Source of the DNA: Desulfovibrio piger
GTDB lineage: Bacteria; Desulfobacterota; Desulfovibrionia; Desulfovibrionales; Desulfovibrionaceae
Length of the DNA: 33,743 nt
Reading direction: 5' to 3'
Assembly (NCBI RefSeq): GCF_012843875.1
Contig: NZ_JABAFY010000028.1
Span: forward strand, 1 to 33,743
Below, in pieces: positions 1-9,012 of the stretch (positions within the stretch are counted from its first letter, which is position 1; every line of letters begins with the position of its first letter). The notes beneath the pieces were generated by a model, which was given only the letters and a program-made list of their open reading frames with translations, made no database searches and was not told the DNA's origin. The position numbers and the translations under genes were made by a program.

Positions 1-628
1 GCGAGGGAGACTTATGTCTCATTTTCAAACCCGCGTCAAGAACTTTTTTGCCATCCGGGAAAATTTCTTTTCCCGTCATCCTTTCGGACGTGGCCGGCTC
101 GTTGGCGCGAATGGCTTTATGCGCCTTTTCGACCCCACCGTCAAGCATTTTTCCGCAAAAAATCGAAAAAATGTTTTCGAACCGTCAAAAAGGCGCTTCC
201 GCGTCGTGCAGCTCTGTTTTTCAACCAGCTGTTTGTGACAGTACGTCTTCCCCCAGAAAAAGTAAAGCGCTTCATGACATTTTTCATACAATATGTTTGC
301 AGTACGGATAAATCAAATAAAAACACTATGATATGACATAAGAGCCAGCCTCCCGCAAACAACAGAAAGGCAGCCGTCACAAGCCGGACAGTACGGAAGG
401 AGCCCCTCCAGGCAGTCCGGGACACGCCGCCGCAGTCATGAAGTCCCCTGGCTGCCACAGGCAAGCCCGCATCCTGCCGGTGTGGACAGCCGCCATGCCT
501 GGATTGGCATATCCCTCTCATGCCCTGCCTGTGCATCCATGCTCTCGAAGCACTCCAGGACCACTGGAATATATGGATTTTTCTGACCATATCACAGTTT
601 TCAGGAACCTCACGAAGCATATAAAAAA
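1..628. other. Left-end non-coding stretch
   Basis: I see no convincing gene here. The first ~340 bases are clearly poorer in GC than the rest of the window. They contain small hairpins, for example GGGAAAA/TTTTCCC around 57-76 and CGAAAA/TTTTCG around 164-180. A 74-codon frame at 14-238 has a possible Shine-Dalgarno (GAGG) but weak codon bias and no recognisable domain, so I do not call it. The stretch may be the flank of a gene to the left of the window. Confidence 0.5.
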
Positions 629-654
629 GGCGCCCTGCCTTGCAGCAGGGCGCC
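623..654 (-). terminator. Rho-independent terminator of the pnp operon
   Basis: A perfect 10-bp stem (GGCGCCCTGC at 629-638, GCAGGGCGCC at 645-654) closes on a 6-nt loop. On the minus strand it is followed by six T residues (A run at 623-628 on the plus strand). It lies 25 nt after the stop of the last gene of the minus-strand truB-rpsO-pnp cluster. Confidence 0.9.
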
Positions 655-678
655 TTCATCAGTTCCTGGGGTGCAGGA

Positions 679-1668
679 TTATTGCGCAGGGCTTTCATCC
701 ATATCGATGACACGGCCCTGCAGCCAGACATAGGCATCCACTTCATCGCCTTCCTGGGGATCGTAATCCCGCAGGACCATCTTGCTGGCGTAGATGGGCA
801 GCACCATGTCCGGACGCTGGTCGAAGGGGAAGCGCACGTACAGGACCTTGATGTCCATTTTTTCCAGCTTCACGTCGTCCACGCGCTCCACCTTGGTGCG
901 CACCTGGTATTCGGCAAAGCGGCGGCCGGGCATGATGAGCTGACGGCCGGTCATGGAGATCTTCAGGGGCGGCACGTCCAGGCGGGTCTTGCCGGGGTTC
1001 TCGGCCAGCCACTGGGCGGCCCAGGCTTCGTACTGGGGGCCCTGGGTGATGTTCACGTCATCCAGCAGGGCCTTGCGCAGGGCGATGGCCAGACCGGACA
1101 GCAGGAAGGTCTGGGTGACGCCGGGGGTCAGGTCATCCTTGTCGCGCAGATACAGGGGATCATAGAACCACATGGGGTTCTTGCCCTCGATCATGCTCAC
1201 GGCCACGTTGGCACCGCCCCCCTGGCTCCAGGGATGGATGTCTTCCACGGTCAGGTCATTGGGCAGGCCTTCCAGGAAAGGCACGGCGGACAGGGGCTTG
1301 AACTTTTCCCCTTCGTCAGCCTGCATGAGCACGGCAGCACGCGACGGCTGGTCCTTGGGCCAGGCCATGAGCACATAATCCTTGCCGCTGCGCTTCCACT
1401 GCCAGGCGGGGCGGGTGCCGCCATCGTGCAGCACCGTACCCACCACCTGCGGCATGACGGCCATGGGGTTCTGGCCCAGCAGCACGGCCCAGGCATCGCC
1501 CAGGGCCTCGTCATGCTGGCGGTTCTCGCCGCGCAGCATGGCCTTCAGCTCTTCTTCCGAGGGCTGACGGGCAGCGTCGGCGCCTTCCATCTGTTCCGCC
1601 TGTTCGGCAGCGGGAGCAGCGTCCTGCACTTTTTCTTCGACCTGTTCGGCCTTGCTCTTCTTGGTCAT
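679..1668 (-). CDS. Conserved protein of unknown function, downstream of pnp
   Basis: This 329-residue protein belongs to no family I recognise. The first ~50 residues are charged and low in complexity (Lys/Glu/Ala/Gln-rich, probably disordered). The rest is a mixed globular sequence with many Trp and aromatic residues. I see no signal peptide or membrane segment, so it is probably cytoplasmic. The ATG at 1668 is preceded by GGAGG with an 8-nt gap and lies only 15 nt after the pnp stop, so it is almost certainly co-transcribed with pnp. A strong terminator follows it. The context hints at a role linked to RNA metabolism or translation, but that is only inference. Codon use is that of a real host gene. 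Confidence 0.85.
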   Translation of the reverse strand: MTKKSKAEQVEEKVQDAAPAAEQAEQMEGADAARQPSEEELKAMLRGENRQHDEALGDAWAVLLGQNPMAVMPQVVGTVLHDGGTRPAWQWKRSGKDYVLMAWPKDQPSRAAVLMQADEGEKFKPLSAVPFLEGLPNDLTVEDIHPWSQGGGANVAVSMIEGKNPMWFYDPLYLRDKDDLTPGVTQTFLLSGLAIALRKALLDDVNITQGPQYEAWAAQWLAENPGKTRLDVPPLKISMTGRQLIMPGRRFAEYQVRTKVERVDDVKLEKMDIKVLYVRFPFDQRPDMVLPIYASKMVLRDYDPQEGDEVDAYVWLQGRVIDMDESPAQ

Positions 1669-1683
1669 GGCTCGTGCCTCCGA

Positions 1684-3936
1684 TTAACGACGGTCGCCCC
1701 TGCCGCCACGGTCGCCACGGTCGCCGCGTTCACGACGGCCGCCACGATCGCCACGGTCACCACGATTGCCGCGGTCACCGCGATCGCGCTGGGGACGGGC
1801 GGTCTCTTCGGGGTTCCAGGGATGGCCCTGTTCTTCCAGCAGCACAGCCTTGCGGCTGGCGCGGATGCGGTCACCGTTGATCTCGATGACCTTGACCACC
1901 ATGTCTTCGCCCAGACGGGCCACATCGCCGGGCTGTTCCACGCGGTTCACGTCCAGCTGGGAGACATGCACCAGGGCTTCCACGTTGGGCAGCACTTCGA
2001 CGATGGCACCGATCTCCATGATCTTCTTGACCTTGGCGGTGTAGTTCTTGCCCAGTTCGGGACGCTGGTCATAGTAGGTGACCATCTCGCGGGCCTTTTC
2101 CAGGGCGTCGGCCGTGGGGGCGAAGATGGACACGCGGCCGGAATCTTCGATGTCCACGGAGGCGCCGGTGGCGGTGGTGATGGCCTTGATGTTCTTGCCG
2201 CCGGGGCCGATGATCAGACGGATGATGTCAGGATTGACGAAGATCTCGGCATGCTGGGGAGCGTAGCGCGACAGTTCCTTGCGCGGCTCGGGCAGGGCCT
2301 TGGCCATCTCGGCCAGGATGTGCAGGCGGCCTTCGTGGGCCTGCTGCATGGCCTGGCGCATGATGTCGGTGGTCAGGCCGGTGATCTTGATGTCCATCTG
2401 CACGCCGGTGACGCCTTCGGCGGTACCGGCGATCTTGAAGTCCATGTCGCCCAGGGCGTCTTCATCGCCCAGGATGTCGGCGAGCACGATGAACTTGTCG
2501 CCTTCCTTGATCAGGCCCATGGCCACACCGGCCACAGGGGCGCTGATGGGGATACCGGCATCCATGAGGGAGAGGCAGCCGCCACACACGGCAGCCATGG
2601 AAGAGGAGCCGTTGGATTCCACGGTCTCAGAGACCACGCGCACGGTGAAGGGAAAGTCGGCGTCGGCCGGCATGACGGGACGCAGGGACTTCTCGGCCAG
2701 GGCGCCGTGGCCGATCTCGCGACGGGAGACGCGCACGGGCTTCACTTCGCCCACGCTGAAGGGCGGGAAGTTGTAATGCAGCATGAAGCGCTTGGTCACG
2801 TCGCCGCTCAGGCTGTCCATGCGCTGTTCATCGGTGGAGGAGCCCAGGGTGGTCACCACCAGGGACTTGGTCTCACCGCGGCGGAAGATGGCAGAGCCGT
2901 GGGCGCGGGGCAGCACGCTGGTCTGGATCTGGATGGGACGCACGGTCTTGGTGTCGCGGCCGTCGATGCGCACGCCTTCGTTGACGATGCGGGCACGCAC
3001 GATCTTCTTTTCCAGGTCGCCGATGATCTCGCCCACTTCCTTCAGGGCTTCGCTCTCGGCCCAGGCGGGGTCATTGAGCAGGGCTTCCATGACCTTGTCC
3101 TTGACGGCCTTGCGGGCGTCCTTGCGGGCCAGCTTTTCGGGCACGCGCAGGGCTTCTTCGATGCCGGCCTCGCGGGCCAGTTCCTGCACGCGGGCCACCA
3201 GCACCGGATCGTCCTGATGGGGGGTGAAGGGCATCTTTTCCTTGCCGGCCAGTTCGCGCAGCTTGAGCTGGGCGTCGATGAGCGGCTGGATCTCCTTGCG
3301 GCCCCATTCCAGAGCGTCGATGATGACGTCTTCGGGCACGAAGGTGGCTTCGCCTTCCACCATGGTCAGGGCATCGCGGGAAGCGGCGAACACGATGTTC
3401 AGGTCGCTGCGCTCCTGCTCTTCAAAGGTGGGGTTGAGCACGAACTGGCCGTCGATGCGGCCGATGCGGCCACCGGCCACAGGGCCTTCGAACGGCAGGG
3501 GCGAGAGCATGACGGCGGCGGAAGCGCCGGTCAGGGCCAGCACGTCGGACTCGTTCTCCTGGTCGGCGGAGATAACGCTGGCCAGCACCTGCACGTCTTC
3601 GTTCAGGCCCTTGGGGAACAGGGGACGGATGGGACGGTCGATGAGGCGGGAGACCAGGGTCTCACGCTCGGAGGGACGGCCGATCTCGCGGCGGAAGAAG
3701 CTGCCGGGGATACGGCCGGCGGCGTACATCTTTTCGGAATATTCCACGGTGAGGGGGAAGAAGCCCTTGTCGAACTCCAGAGCCTGGGAGCAGACGGTCA
3801 CCAGCACCACCGTGCCGCCGCACTGCACCCAGACGGCGCCGTGGGCCTGGTTGGCCAGACGGCCGGTCTCGAAAATGATTTCCTTGCCGCCCACGGTGGC
3901 CGTGACGCGGGTAGGATTGAAGATATCCTGGTTCAT
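1684..3936 (-). CDS. pnp: Polyribonucleotide nucleotidyltransferase (PNPase)
   Basis: PNPase degrades RNA 3' to 5' by phosphorolysis and releases nucleoside diphosphates. It works as a trimer and in the degradosome. The 750-residue product shows the family order: an N-terminal RNase PH domain, a helical domain, and a second RNase PH domain with SRREIGHGAL and the metal/phosphate-site segment GDEDALGDMDFK near residues 485-500. A KH domain follows (IIGPGGKNIKAI, about 570-612), then an S1 domain (about 625-690). The last ~38 residues are an unusual Arg-Gly-Asp repeat tail. The ATG at 3936 is chosen because the protein begins there like other PNPases and GAGG lies 7 nt upstream; the open frame extends 23 codons further without support. 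It lies downstream of rpsO, the usual arrangement, but with a terminator between. Confidence 0.97.
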   Translation of the reverse strand: MNQDIFNPTRVTATVGGKEIIFETGRLANQAHGAVWVQCGGTVVLVTVCSQALEFDKGFFPLTVEYSEKMYAAGRIPGSFFRREIGRPSERETLVSRLIDRPIRPLFPKGLNEDVQVLASVISADQENESDVLALTGASAAVMLSPLPFEGPVAGGRIGRIDGQFVLNPTFEEQERSDLNIVFAASRDALTMVEGEATFVPEDVIIDALEWGRKEIQPLIDAQLKLRELAGKEKMPFTPHQDDPVLVARVQELAREAGIEEALRVPEKLARKDARKAVKDKVMEALLNDPAWAESEALKEVGEIIGDLEKKIVRARIVNEGVRIDGRDTKTVRPIQIQTSVLPRAHGSAIFRRGETKSLVVTTLGSSTDEQRMDSLSGDVTKRFMLHYNFPPFSVGEVKPVRVSRREIGHGALAEKSLRPVMPADADFPFTVRVVSETVESNGSSSMAAVCGGCLSLMDAGIPISAPVAGVAMGLIKEGDKFIVLADILGDEDALGDMDFKIAGTAEGVTGVQMDIKITGLTTDIMRQAMQQAHEGRLHILAEMAKALPEPRKELSRYAPQHAEIFVNPDIIRLIIGPGGKNIKAITTATGASVDIEDSGRVSIFAPTADALEKAREMVTYYDQRPELGKNYTAKVKKIMEIGAIVEVLPNVEALVHVSQLDVNRVEQPGDVARLGEDMVVKVIEINGDRIRASRKAVLLEEQGHPWNPEETARPQRDRGDRGNRGDRGDRGGRRERGDRGDRGGRGDRR

Positions 3937-4067
3937 GTGGACCTCGTATGAAGGGGATTCCGGCAAAAGCGGGCAACAGCGCCCTGCTGTGCGGCCCTGG
4001 GCCACGGGTGCTGCCCGGTCTTCCCGGACCCCCCTTCCTGCTAAATGTTGTCGTGAGGCGAGATTGC

Positions 4068-4091
4068 AAAAAGGGGGGGCTTGGCCCCCCC
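4068..4091 (-). terminator. Terminator after rpsO
   Basis: Seven G (4073-4079) pair with seven C (4085-4091) across a 5-nt loop. On the minus strand five T follow (A run 4068-4072). It lies 16 nt past the rpsO stop and before pnp, so it should limit read-through from truB-rpsO into pnp. Confidence 0.85.
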
Positions 4092-4107
4092 TCTCAAACC
4101 ATCGTAA

Positions 4108-4377
4108 TTACTTGCGCAGGCCGAGCTTGGCGATCAGCGCACGGTAACGCTGAATGTCCTTCTTCTTCAGGTAGTTCAGCAGCTTGCGGCGCTGGCCAAC
4201 CAGCTTCAGCAGACCGGTGCGGGAGTGGAAGTCCTTCTTGTGCACCTTGAAGTGACCGGTCAGGCCTTCGATGCGGGCGGTCAGCAGGGCCACCTGCACT
4301 TCCGGGGAGCCGGTGTCGCCTTCGTGTTTGGCGTGAGCGTCGATAACCACTTTCTTCTGTTCAGCGTCCATAGCCAC
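4108..4377 (-). CDS. rpsO: 30S ribosomal protein S15
   Basis: S15 binds 16S rRNA early in assembly of the small-subunit platform. The 89-residue length and the conserved core are typical: [11 protein letters not shown] near residues 20-30, HKKDFHSR, then [16 protein letters not shown]. The start is a GTG at 4377, seven nt after AAGGAG; the ATG two codons later would have a 13-nt spacing, so the GTG is preferred. The gene follows truB by 25 nt and precedes pnp, the classical bacterial order. In E. coli, S15 represses its own mRNA; whether that holds here cannot be seen. Confidence 0.97.
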   Translation of the reverse strand: MAMDAEQKKVVIDAHAKHEGDTGSPEVQVALLTARIEGLTGHFKVHKKDFHSRTGLLKLVGQRRKLLNYLKKKDIQRYRALIAKLGLRK

Positions 4378-4402
4378 AGCAGTTCTCCTTTACGGATGTA
4401 AG

Positions 4403-5329
4403 TTAATTCCAGAGGCCCCTCAGCACGGTCCAGCAGGGACCCTGGGGCGTTTCGGAACGGCGGGCCAGAGCCAGGGGCATGCCCTGACGCTGCAAAAACG
4501 CCTTGTCGCCCACATCGTCGCGGCAGGGGATGGCCATGCCGTTACGGATGCGGGCCTCGGCGGCTTCGTCCAGCTCCAGCACCGGCCAGTGGGGCAGCGC
4601 CTCGGCAAGGGGGCGCAGGTGCTTCACCAGCAGGCCCGGATCGGCCGACAGTTCGTCCAGTCCGCAGGCCACTTCGAGACCGAAGGGGTGACTGTACTCC
4701 CGGGTCAGTTCCGTGAGCACGGCTCCGCATCCCAGTCGCATCCCCAAGCTGTGGGCCAGGGAGCGTATATAGGTGCCGGAACTGCATGCGACCCGAAAGC
4801 GTACAAACGGCAGCTCGACCTCGAGCACGTCCGCTTGCGAAATTTCCATGCTTTTGACCTTCTTGGGCACTTCCTTGCCCTTGCGCGCCAGCTTGTAGAG
4901 GGACTGGCCCTCGTGCTTGGCCGCGGAATAGGCGGGCACTTCCTGCTCGTGCAGGGTCAGCCAGTGGGCCACCTCGGCGCGCACATCGGCTTCGGTCACC
5001 TGCTGCCACGGGGATTCCGTCAGCACCTCGCCCTGGATGTCCCAGGTATCGGTGGTGAGGCCCAGGCGCAACTGGCCGCTGTAGACCTTGCCGCCGTCGG
5101 CCAGAAGATGCGAGGCGATCTTGGTGCCCTGCCCCAGCAGCACCAGCAGCACGCCGGAAGCCATGGGGTCCAGGGTGCCCGCGTGGCCGATCTTGCGCTG
5201 GCCCAGGCGCTTGAGCGCCGAGAGACAGCGGGCCGACGTGGGGCCGGAAGGCTTGTTGAGCACCAGGACGCCGTCCAGCTGGGGCAGCGGCGCCGGTTTG
5301 CGTGCGGCGGTGGAAGTCTGTTCGGTCAT
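4403..5329 (-). CDS. truB: tRNA pseudouridine(55) synthase TruB
   Basis: TruB converts U55 in the T-loop of tRNAs to pseudouridine. The 308-residue protein begins with the family motif LNKPSGPTS (24-32). It carries the catalytic segment GHAGTLDPMASG with the nucleophilic Asp at residue 54, and the later SSGTYIRSLAHSLG motif. A C-terminal PUA-like region follows. The ATG at 5329 is chosen by homology. It has no Shine-Dalgarno, and a good promoter ends only 12 nt upstream, which suggests an almost leaderless mRNA. An in-frame ATG at 5362 lies inside that promoter and can be set aside. It is first in the truB-rpsO-(pnp) cluster; rbfA, often found upstream, is absent here. Confidence 0.96.
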   Translation of the reverse strand: MTEQTSTAARKPAPLPQLDGVLVLNKPSGPTSARCLSALKRLGQRKIGHAGTLDPMASGVLLVLLGQGTKIASHLLADGGKVYSGQLRLGLTTDTWDIQGEVLTESPWQQVTEADVRAEVAHWLTLHEQEVPAYSAAKHEGQSLYKLARKGKEVPKKVKSMEISQADVLEVELPFVRFRVACSSGTYIRSLAHSLGMRLGCGAVLTELTREYSHPFGLEVACGLDELSADPGLLVKHLRPLAEALPHWPVLELDEAAEARIRNGMAIPCRDDVGDKAFLQRQGMPLALARRSETPQGPCWTVLRGLWN

Positions 5330-5341
5330 ACGCAAAAAATA

Positions 5342-5370
5342 ATGATAGCAAGCCTGCGGCATGAAGTCAA
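5342..5370 (-). promoter_or_regulatory. Sigma70-type promoter of truB
   Basis: On the minus strand TTGACT (5365-5370) and TATCAT (5342-5347) are separated by exactly 17 nt. Each box matches the consensus at five of six positions. Transcription would start near 5335, giving a leader of only about 6 nt before the truB ATG at 5329. Confidence 0.7.
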
Positions 5371-5659
5371 AAGCGCAGGCATATGGCGGCAGGCAATAGC
5401 CTGTTGCGGGCCAAAGGTCAAGCGATTTGTGGGGCCGCCGCGCGGCGGGGACGGCGAACTGTCCGGGAAATCTATCGACGCTGCCCGCCTTGCCGGACTT
5501 TTACGGGGATACCGCATACGGCCGCCGGACCAACCGGATGCGCGCAGGATCCTCCCACGCGACCGCTTGCCGGGCCCTGCCCCGGGCCCGACCGAAAGCC
5601 TGTACCCGCCATCCGCATTGATGTAGCATCCGGCATCCAAGCCAGTATGGGGGCAGACC
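5371..5659. other. Intergenic region between truB and the DUF4405 gene
   Basis: This spacer between divergent genes has no gene-like frame with proper codon bias on either strand. Apart from the truB promoter just to its left I see no clear regulatory element. The plus-strand gene at 5660 must have its promoter here, but no box pair is convincing. Confidence 0.5.
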
Positions 5660-5986
5660 ATGAACAACTACAGGCAGATAGTCAGCATCGCCCTTCTCAT
5701 CACGTCCGTCGTGCTCATCCTGACCGGAGGGCTGATCCTGCTCCACCTCGATTCGCGCACCGTCATGCATCTGCACAAATATTTCGGCGTGGCTTTCATG
5801 GTAGCGGCCCTGCTGCACATGGGCATCAACAGCAAGCCCCTGCGCCATTACCTGGGCATGCGCTCGCTGGTTGTCCCCCTGCTGGTGGCGGCCGTCCTGC
5901 TGGTCGCGGCCATCGCGGCCTACGACATGACCCGGCACCACGGCTACGGGAGATATGCCCGCGACACGACGTTCTTCTGCCGCTAG
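5660..5986 (+). CDS. Small membrane protein, DUF4405-like (possible b-type haem protein)
   Basis: The 108-residue protein has three hydrophobic stretches: about 7-28, 41-55 and 70-87. Histidines occur at regular places on or next to them (LLHLD, MHLHKYFG, LLHMG, RHYLG). This pattern resembles the DUF4405 family, whose members are related to small cytochrome b-like membrane proteins. Haem binding is inference. The ATG is preceded by GGGGGCAG, a weak ribosome site. It stands alone between minus-strand operons and shares a bidirectional terminator with prfA. Function is unknown; a role in membrane electron transfer would suit an anaerobe. Confidence 0.75.
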   Translation: MNNYRQIVSIALLITSVVLILTGGLILLHLDSRTVMHLHKYFGVAFMVAALLHMGINSKPLRHYLGMRSLVVPLLVAAVLLVAAIAAYDMTRHHGYGRYARDTTFFCR

Positions 5987-6053
5987 ACCGGACATTCGCA
6001 GCAGCCATCCGGCATCCCGATACGCCGGGACAGCCCCGGCACGCTGTCTGCCT

Positions 6054-6090
6054 AAAAAAACGGCCCGCCGGAAAGCATCCGACGGGCCGT
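6054..6090 (-). terminator. Terminator of the rpmE-prfA operon, probably bidirectional
   Basis: An 8-bp outer stem (6060-6067 with 6083-6090) and a 4-bp inner stem (6069-6072 with 6078-6081) are separated by one mismatch. On the minus strand seven T follow (A run 6054-6060). On the plus strand the sequence after the stem is CCTCTCTTTT, so it may also stop the DUF4405 transcript. Confidence 0.85.
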
Positions 6091-6118
6091 CCTCTCTTTT
6101 CGGAAAATCGTCTGCGGC

Positions 6119-7189
<1,071 letters not shown>

Positions 7190-7225
7190 GCGAACTCCAG
7201 AAAATGTATGGCCCCGCCGGGGCGA

Positions 7226-8212
7226 CTAGGCGTCGCGCCGGTAGGGAGCCGTGATGATATTGTCGCCCGCCTGGGCGCCCAGGGCTTCGCGCAGGGCCAC
7301 CACCGCCACGTCGAGCTGGCGCTCGTCGGGCTCGGCTGTGGTCATGCGCTGCAGGGTCAGGCCGGGGGCCCGCAGCAGCGTGGCCATGAAGCCGTCGGGC
7401 ATGTGGGCAGCGTAACGGATAAGCTCATAGGCCAGCGCGCTGATGGGCACCATGAGCAGCAGTTTGAACACGATGGTCAATGCCTGCTTGGCCACCGCCC
7501 CTTCCGGGCAGTAGATGAACAGCAGCAGGGGCACCAGCACCGCATGCAGGATGATGGAGATGCTGATGACGAACAGCAGGAACGTGGTGCCGCAGCGGGG
7601 ATGCAGGCGGCTCATGCGGGCCGCCGTGGCGGCGTCCACGTCGCCCCCGGCTTCGAAGGCATGGATGACCTTGTGCTCCGCGCCATGGTACTGGAACACG
7701 CGCCGGATATCGGGCACGAAGGAGATAGCCCAGATATAGCCCATGAAGATCAGGCACTTGAACAGGCCGTCCCACAGATGGAAGGTGAGCCCTTCCACCC
7801 CGCCGCCCAGCTCCAGCCACTGCATGAGCAGCGACAGCAGGTGCGGCACGACCACGAACAGGCCCACGGCCATGGCCAGGGAAAGCAGCAGGGTCAGCAC
7901 CAGATGCCAGCCCTTGAGCTCTTCCTCGGTGCCTTCGGCCTGATGTTCCGCGGAACGGTTGAGCGCCTTGATGCCGTTGACCAGGGTCTCGATGAGCACG
8001 GGAAAGCCGCGCACGAAAGGCTTTTTCAGCCAGGGATGCCGTGTCAGCGAGAACCAGGGCATGCGCCGGGCCACGATCTCGCCGTCGGGACGGCGCAGGG
8101 CCAGCGCGTAGGCGTCACCATTGCGCATCATGACGCCTTCCAGAACGGCCTGCCCGCCCACGGTGGGGCAGCCGGCCGTCAGCATCAGGGAAACAAGACG
8201 GGACAGGCGCAT
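7226..8212 (-). CDS. DUF1385 family membrane protein (YqhQ-like)
   Basis: The 328-residue protein has the hallmarks of DUF1385: GGQAVLEGVMMRNGD near the N terminus, the motif YHGAEHKVIHAFEAG in the middle, and HPRCGTTFLL after it. There are four or five hydrophobic segments (about 105-135, 150-170, 210-235, 245-265). Its biochemical role is not established; the family commonly sits next to prfA or rpmE. The ATG at 8212 is chosen because GAGG lies 6 nt upstream and the conserved part starts soon after; the frame is open for 19 more codons without support. It is the middle gene of the operon. Confidence 0.88.
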   Translation of the reverse strand: MRLSRLVSLMLTAGCPTVGGQAVLEGVMMRNGDAYALALRRPDGEIVARRMPWFSLTRHPWLKKPFVRGFPVLIETLVNGIKALNRSAEHQAEGTEEELKGWHLVLTLLLSLAMAVGLFVVVPHLLSLLMQWLELGGGVEGLTFHLWDGLFKCLIFMGYIWAISFVPDIRRVFQYHGAEHKVIHAFEAGGDVDAATAARMSRLHPRCGTTFLLFVISISIILHAVLVPLLLFIYCPEGAVAKQALTIVFKLLLMVPISALAYELIRYAAHMPDGFMATLLRAPGLTLQRMTTAEPDERQLDVAVVALREALGAQAGDNIITAPYRRDA

Positions 8213-8222
8213 AGACTCCCTC

Positions 8223-8245
8223 AAAAAAACGCCAAGCCTCCGGCG
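8223..8245 (-). terminator. Possible attenuator between rpmE and the DUF1385 gene
   Basis: On the minus strand a short CGCC/GGCG stem (8230-8233 with 8242-8245) is followed directly by seven T (8223-8229), just upstream of the ribosome site of the next gene. Upstream GGCGG sequence could pair with it in an alternative way. The stem is only 4 bp, so this is tentative. It could lower expression of DUF1385-prfA relative to rpmE. Confidence 0.35.
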
Positions 8246-8341
8246 GGAGCGTGAAACCAAAGATTCCAACGCCTCCGCCAGAGGTGGGATAACGTTCGCG
8301 TCCAGCAGACGCGGGGCAGCACACCGCTTGCGCGGCAGCGC

Positions 8342-8554
8342 CTACTTCTTTTCAAATTTGGCGTACTTCTTGCGGAAGCGGTCGATACGGCCGGCCGTAT
8401 CCAGGAAGCGCTGCTTGCCGGTGAAGAAGGGATGGCAGGCGGAGCACACTTCGACGTGCACTTCTTCGCCCTTCGTGGAGAGCACCTGTTCCTGATTACC
8501 GCAAGCGCAGGTAATGGTGGCGTTGAACACCTTGGGATGGATATCTTTCTTCAT
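8342..8554 (-). CDS. rpmE: 50S ribosomal protein L31 (zinc-binding type)
   Basis: L31 is a small protein of the large ribosomal subunit near the central protuberance. The 70-residue product keeps the zinc-ligand pattern of the C+ form: CACGN (Cys at 16 and 18) and CSACH (Cys at 36 and 39). It starts MKKDIHPK and ends in a lysine-rich tail, as usual. The ATG at 8554 is set by homology and has GAGG 8 nt upstream. It is the first gene of rpmE-DUF1385-prfA. A 14-bp perfect palindrome lies in its leader (8575-8588). Confidence 0.96.
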   Translation of the reverse strand: MKKDIHPKVFNATITCACGNQEQVLSTKGEEVHVEVCSACHPFFTGKQRFLDTAGRIDRFRKKYAKFEKK

Positions 8555-8977
8555 GATCCTTACCTCGTATGGCAACGGCATATGCCGTCAATAGTCGTCT
8601 TCTGCGCGGCTTTTGCGCATCAGGGCCCAAATCAATAGCCCATAAACGCAGCTTTGGCAAGTCCCCTGCCCCGGCGGAAGGGCGTTTTCCCGGAGTTTTT
8701 TCCCGCTCCGGGCAAGGCCGGGCCGCCCGTCACGGCAGGGGCCCGAAGATAAGGACGTTTGCTGCGGACAGCGGACAGCAGGCAAAGGCCGTGCCCCGGC
8801 AGGCACAGCCGGGAGGGCATCCGGGGCAAGATGGCCGGCCATCCGGACGAAGATACGGGGCAGGGACCTCCACCGCCGATCCAATCACACGGGGCCACGC
8901 CGGTAATCTCCACCGAAAAACGGATACGCCCCGCCCATGTATGCGGGCCCCGGCCTGCCCCCTCCGCCCGGGGCCGG
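8555..8977. other. Divergent intergenic region between rpmE and tlyA
   Basis: No gene is supported on either strand. The only element that stands out on the rpmE side is the palindrome ACGGCATATGCCGT (8575-8588), about 20 nt before the rpmE start. I found no convincing -35/-10 pair for rpmE. The right end carries the tlyA promoter listed separately. Confidence 0.5.
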
Positions 8978-9006
8978 TTGCCAGCGCCGGGCCGACAGGC
9001 TACAGT
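8978..9006 (+). promoter_or_regulatory. Promoter of tlyA, leaderless arrangement
   Basis: TTGCCA (8978-8983, five of six consensus bases) and TACAGT (9001-9006, four of six) are 17 nt apart. Only 6 nt separate the -10 box from the tlyA ATG at 9013, so transcription should begin at or next to the start codon. This agrees with the lack of a Shine-Dalgarno. Confidence 0.55.
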
Positions 9007-9012
9007 GCGGCC

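Noticed and set aside
14..238. 74-codon plus-strand frame with a possible ribosome site
   Set aside because: Basic, no known domain, weak codon bias, and embedded in AT-rich hairpin sequence. Too little to call a gene.
640..3951. Very long open frame on the plus strand opposite pnp and its neighbour
   Set aside because: It is antisense to two well-supported genes. Its product is an artefact of GC-rich codon bias (Gly/His/Ala/Leu-rich, no domain).
3937..4005. Upstream extension of the pnp reading frame
   Set aside because: The extra 23 codons have no ribosome site and do not resemble PNPase, whereas the ATG at 3936 has GAGG at good spacing.
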